From Rhinopithecus roxellana (taxonomy: Eukaryota > Chordata > Mammalia > Primates > Cercopithecidae), in assembly GCF_007565055.1 (NCBI RefSeq), contig NC_044557.1:138551493-138615492 (forward strand): a stretch of DNA of 64,000 nt. The letters are read 5' to 3'. A program made the translations under genes and the position numbers. Of this stretch, positions 60,196-64,000 are shown in pieces. Each line of letters opens with the position of its first letter. Positions within the stretch are counted from its first letter, which is position 1. The notes beneath the pieces are model-generated. The model was not told the DNA's origin. It did not search any database and was given only the letters and a program-made list of their open reading frames with translations.

Positions 60196-60570
60196 TACTG
60201 TGATGGCTAATGTTATTTCTCCACTTGGCTAGGCTATTTTGCCCAGTTGTTTAGTTAAGCACCCATCTAGATGTTGCTATAAAGGCATTTTTTCAGATGA
60301 GGTTAACATTGAAATCTACACTTAGAGTAAAGCAGATTATCCTTCATAATGTGAATAGAGCATGTGCAATCATTTGAACGCCTTAGGGGCAGACACTGAG
60401 GTTTCCCAAGAAAGAAGGAATTCTGTCTCAAGGCTGAAACCTAGAAATCCTGCTGACCTTCCAGCCAGCTGCCCTGTAGAATTCAGACTACACATTGCAA
60501 CATCAATTCTTACCCGAGTTTCCAGTCATCAAGCCTTCCTCATAGATTTTAGACGTCCCAGGCTTTACAG
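60196..60570 (+). mobile_element. Ancient LTR-like MER fragment, family unassigned
   Basis: 'gtgatggctaatgttattt', 'agatgaggttaacattgaaa', 'gagtaaagcagattatcc' with 'ttcataatgtgaatag', and 'aattctgtctcaaggctg' match a common interspersed mammalian repeat that I remember as LTR-like, but I cannot name it safely. Confidence 0.55.
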
Positions 60571-61097
60571 TTGTGCCAGGCAATTTTTAAAAAATTGATC
60601 TTTCTCACTCTTTAACTCTCCTTCAAAGTCCGTTAATGGTTTTGCATCTCTGGAGATCCCGATTCAAAAATCAATGAGTTTTGGGTCAAGGTGTCTGTGG
60701 CTCTTGAACTCTTTTATTTGGGGGGATATGGTCTTTTTCTGCCACTGCCTCTATTACGGCATGCTTCAAAATATTAGGAGACAAGCCAAAAATTAATGAA
60801 AATTTGCAAAAGTGTCAGAATAATCTAGAAATGCAAATGTACTTCTTAGGTAGCTAACAAATCTAGTTCTACTTGTTGAATGAGATTACCATCTAATTCT
60901 AAGAATTAGTTGATTTAAGTTAGGGAGAAATTAGTCAGATATTTTGATTGAACAAGACCAGATCTCTTTCTCACTGATTCAGATGCCAACCTCTTGCAGA
61001 AATATAAATACAAAGCCTTTGTGTAGCTGCCTAAGTTAAAAAACAAAAATTCTCCAACATTACTTGTTTGACTGTGGCCTACAGTCTATCTGCAGTT
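60571..61097. other. No gene or clear repeat recognised
   Basis: Apparently unique. Confidence 0.4.
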
Positions 61098-61204
61098 GGT
61101 CTTAGGTCTCATCTGAGCCTTAATAAATCAAATATTTGAGAAAGGGCTTAGGAATTTTTATGTTTGGCAATCATCCCAGGGCGTAAAAGTTTGAAAACCA
61201 TTGA
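61098..61204 (+). mobile_element. MER5-like hAT fragment
   Basis: 'gggcttaggaatttttatg', 'gcaatcatcccagggcg' and terminal 'agtttgaaaaccattg' resemble the right half of MER5-type elements. Confidence 0.5.
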
Positions 61205-61552
61205 TCTATCATTTAGTTCCTAAAAATGTACTTGAAATTTCAATTTAAACTATAAAATGAGGAATGGATCTCTGAATAATTTTTAAACTACTCTACAAAA
61301 TGTTGGGCTATAAAAGGGTTCACAATGACAAATTGTTCAATTTTTTAACAAAATATTTTTCTTATTGTGAATTATACCTTATGTTCTAGAAATGATCATG
61401 CGTTTTGTTTGTTTTTTTACCAGTATTATAAACTTGAAGGGAAAGTTTTCCTTCATCTTTGTAACACATGCTGGCATCTTCTAAAAGTTTTTACATAGGC
61501 GATTAAAATATTTGCAGGTTTCTGTATGACCACTTACAAAAGTGTAATTGAT
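61205..61552. other. No gene or clear repeat recognised
   Basis: AT-rich spacer leading into a TA repeat. Confidence 0.4.
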
Positions 61553-61576
61553 TATATATATATATATATATATATG
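61553..61576. repeat. TA dinucleotide repeat
   Basis: About 12 pure TA units. Confidence 0.92.
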
Positions 61577-61611
61577 CAATAATTACATTTATTTTTAAAA
61601 TGCTGTATATT

Positions 61612-61893
61612 GGCCGGGCGCGGTGGCTCATGTCTGTAATCGCAGCACTTTGGGAGGTCGAGGCGGGCAGATCACGCGGTCAGCAGATCGAGACCATCCT
61701 GGCTAACACGGTGAAACTCCGTCTCTATTAAAAAATACAAAAAACTAGCCGGGCGAGGTGGAGGGCGCCTGTAGTCCCAGCTACTCGGGAGGCTGAGGCA
61801 GGAGAATGGCGGGAACCCGGGAGGCGGAGCTTGCAGTGAGCTGAGATCCAGCCACTGCACTCCAGCCTGGGCGACAGAGTCGAGACTCCATCT

Positions 61894-61934
<41 letters not shown>
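61612..61934 (+). mobile_element. Full-length AluY, Old World monkey type
   Basis: Intact 5' start 'ggccgggcgcggtggctc', 'gggcgaggtggaggg', 'gagatccagccactgcac' (a C-to-A variant of the cercopithecoid motif) and an uninterrupted A40 tail (61895-61934). Perfect 10-bp target duplication gctgtatatt at 61602-61611 and 61935-61944. Minus-strand frames over it are Alu shadows. Confidence 0.97.
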
Positions 61935-61937
<3 letters not shown>

Positions 61938-61944
61938 GTATATT

Positions 61945-62411
61945 ATGAACAAATAGAAAAAATAAATTCTTGGTATCCTCAAAGCTTAGATAAATAGCAT
62001 CAGATTGAAAATGATCTCTTCCTATCTTGGAACACTTAGAACACCCAGCACACACCTTTCCATATATCCTGATTACCTTTCTTATAGTCCATCTACACAT
62101 ACATACACACACATTGTTTTAATTTTAATATTGTAAACTTTTATGTAGTAGGTTACCAAATAATATCTGTTGATACACTCATTAAAAAAGTAAGCAAATG
62201 CAGACATTCACAACAAATTTCATTTTCTCTGCATTATGAAATCATTGTCTTAATTAAACTAAATTGAGGTGTTCCATAATGTATGTCAATATTTTAATTA
62301 TCTTACTGTCTTCAAACTGTTCTCTTACTATGCATAATTTTATTCTATAAAAATGAGAAAAACTGGAAATTCAGAATCTCAGAATCTTGAACAAATTAAA
62401 GTAGCTTGTAG
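61945..62411. other. No gene or clear repeat recognised
   Basis: AT-rich unique sequence; a short ACAC run near 62094-62114. Confidence 0.45.
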
Positions 62412-62423
62412 AGACAGTTTCCT

Positions 62424-63028
62424 TTTTTCTTTATCTTTTTGAATTTTAACTTTTATTTTAGATACAGGGAATACATATACAGGCCAGTCACATGGTTATA
62501 TTGTATGATGCTGAGGTTCAGGGTACAACTGAATTCAGATACTGAGCATAGTACTCATGAGTGGTTTTTCAGCTTACTGCTCCTGACTCCCCCTTCTCTA
62601 GCAGTTGCCAGCATCTACTGTTGCCATCTTTATGTCCATGAGCACACATGTTTAGTCCCCACTTATAAGTGAGAACATGTGGTATTTGGTTTTCTGTTCC
62701 TGCATCAATTCACTTAGGATAATGGACTGCAGCTGCATCCATGTTGCTGCAATGGGTGTGATTTTGTTCTTTTTCATGGCTGCATAGTATTCCATGGTGT
62801 ATATGTACTACATTTTCGTTATCCAACCCACTGTTGTTGGGCACTTAGGCACTTAGGTTGAGTCCATGTTTTCACTCTCATGAATAGTGCTATGATGAAC
62901 ATACAAGTACATGTGTCCTTTCTTACGACAATTTATTTTCCTTTGGATATACATCCAGTAATTGTTTTGCTAGATTGGATGGTAGTTCTGTTTCAAGCTT
63001 TGTGAGAAATTTCTGAACTTTTTTCCAC
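62424..63028 (-). mobile_element. L1 3' end with part of ORF2, antisense
   Basis: 'ttttattttagatacaggg', 'ccccacttataagtgagaac', 'ctgcatccatgttgctgc', 'ggctgcatagtattccatgg' and 'ggatatacatccagtaatt' are the complement of the L1 ORF2 end and 3' UTR. Target duplication agacagtttcct/agatagtttcct at 62412-62423 and 63029-63040. A small tandem duplication of gcacttag lies near 62841-62858. Confidence 0.93.
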
Positions 63029-63040
63029 AGATAGTTTCCT

Positions 63041-63801
63041 AATAGCATAAAATACAAGTATTTTGTCTAAAAGTTGGTCTTTGGAAAATATTAGAGGAAA
63101 TATTTAAAAATTAGTTATTGAAATATTTTGTTCAATTGTCAACTTTTCTGTTCATATATTCATTCAAAACACATATTTTTGGCACCAACAATACACCAGG
63201 AACTGGGAATCTCAGGCAAGTAAGGCATAGACCCTTGTCTAAGGATTTTTCATTTGTTATGAAAGTATTTTGTAAATAAAGAAGACTATTTATTCTTCTT
63301 TAAGACTCTAGTTCCAGCTGTCTCTGGCCTCACATTTCAGAAACCAAGCCAGGAAAATTTAGGTCTTAGAGCTTCCTCATGGTGCATTACTTTAGGTGGT
63401 CTTGTGGAATATGCAAATGAGAAGACCAAAAGAAAGGGGAAGCCCATTTTGTGTTAGGACTTGTACTGCTGCATACTCCAATCCCCCCAACATCTCCTTT
63501 GCACAGAAACATTTAGACTATTTTTTAAGAGCAAATGTTTTGGCAGAGACACAACTAATGATAAACTATATAGCTCTCTGGACTAATACACAGAGAAAAT
63601 GAGAACACACTCCTTCAGCATTTACCTTCTCTTATAGGACATGCATAACTATTCACTAGCATTCACTAAGACATCATCGCTTTACTGATATATCAAAATA
63701 TTGAGAAGAAAATAGGCTTTATTGTACAATATAAAAGGACATACATTAATAAAAGTTATAAATAGGAAGACTAACAGTTTATTTCATTAATCTATTTAGA
63801 G
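63041..63801. other. L2 trace, otherwise unassigned
   Basis: 63145-63245 ('accaacaatacaccagg', 'aactgggaatctcagg') resembles the antisense L2 3' end. No gene follows. Confidence 0.45.
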
Positions 63802-63864
63802 ACCTAGATTAATTGCATTCATACCTAGATTAATTGCATTCATACCTAGATTAATTGCATTCAT
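63802..63864 (+). repeat. Perfect 21-bp tandem triplication
   Basis: Three identical 21-bp units (63802-63822, 63823-63843, 63844-63864), each starting acctagatt and ending gcattcat. No mismatch between units, so the array is young or homogenised. Confidence 0.97.
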
Positions 63865-64000
63865 ATTTCTAGCTGTCTAACAAATCTCTGTGTATATATA
63901 AAATAAAACGTATCTATATAAAGTCACCTTATTTCTTTCTGTCTCTCTCTCCACAATGGTATGAGCCTTCTTCATGTGTTTCAGACATGATTGTCGCATA

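Noticed and set aside
61672..62112. 146-codon minus-strand open frame
   Set aside because: Most of it is translated antisense Alu and its poly(A) tail; no gene.
63802..63864. CRISPR-like direct repeats
   Set aside because: Units are head to tail without spacers, and the genome is a primate's.
1..64000. tRNA, snRNA, Y RNA, 7SK or rRNA genes or pseudogenes
   Set aside because: Looked for their characteristic starts and internal boxes and saw none.

Overview
This window is nuclear DNA of a catarrhine primate, most likely an Old World monkey (macaque, baboon or vervet type). It is AT-rich and packed with primate-specific Alu and L1PA-type insertions. Two full-length young Alus and one young 5'-truncated Alu carry the right-arm variant 'gatccggccactgc' (or its CpG-decayed forms) together with 'gggcgaggtgg'. 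From memory this is the mark of cercopithecoid AluYR-type subfamilies rather than human AluY. The species call is inference; the Alu and L1 content is seen directly.

I find no convincing protein-coding exon, tRNA, rRNA, snRNA, CRISPR array or bacterial-type gene. All open frames are short, and most lie inside Alus, L1s, LTRs or simple repeats. The window therefore reads as intergenic or deep-intronic sequence, and the annotation is essentially a transposable-element map.

Layout. 0-8 kb: an Alu, a Tigger2-type DNA transposon remnant, a MIR, a young truncated Alu, another Alu, an Alu monomer and an L1 with a 5' inversion. 8-18 kb: MIRs, an AT-rich palindrome near 9.7 kb, an MLT1-type LTR, a MER5A split by an Alu, an L1 3' end, a head-to-head Alu pair, and a 143-bp unique segment at 14.8 kb whose second copy lies inside a TA/CA microsatellite at 17.7 kb. 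18-27 kb: AluJ, a long L2, an Alu monomer, a TATC microsatellite, an old L1 3' end, a second L2 and a MIR. 27-35 kb: an MST LTR with an internal inverted duplication, two class I ERV-type solo LTRs, a THE1-type LTR, an Alu inserted in a GC-rich insert of unknown origin, and an hAT-like element. 35-44 kb: an Alu with a 20-unit GAAA tail, a long antisense L2 interrupted by a THE1-type LTR with a rearranged end, MLT1-type LTRs, Alus and an L1 3' end. 44-64 kb: two long repeat-poor stretches, an AluY, AluJ, MIR, a Tigger element with a transposase fragment, L2 on both strands, two antisense L1s, a CA/TG inverted microsatellite, a young Alu, and a perfect 21-bp triplication at the right end.

The most unusual signals are structural rather than genic: the dispersed 143-bp duplication, fold-back rearrangements in two MaLR LTRs, the AT palindrome, and several perfect short tandem duplications. 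I see no evidence for a new multi-gene system here.
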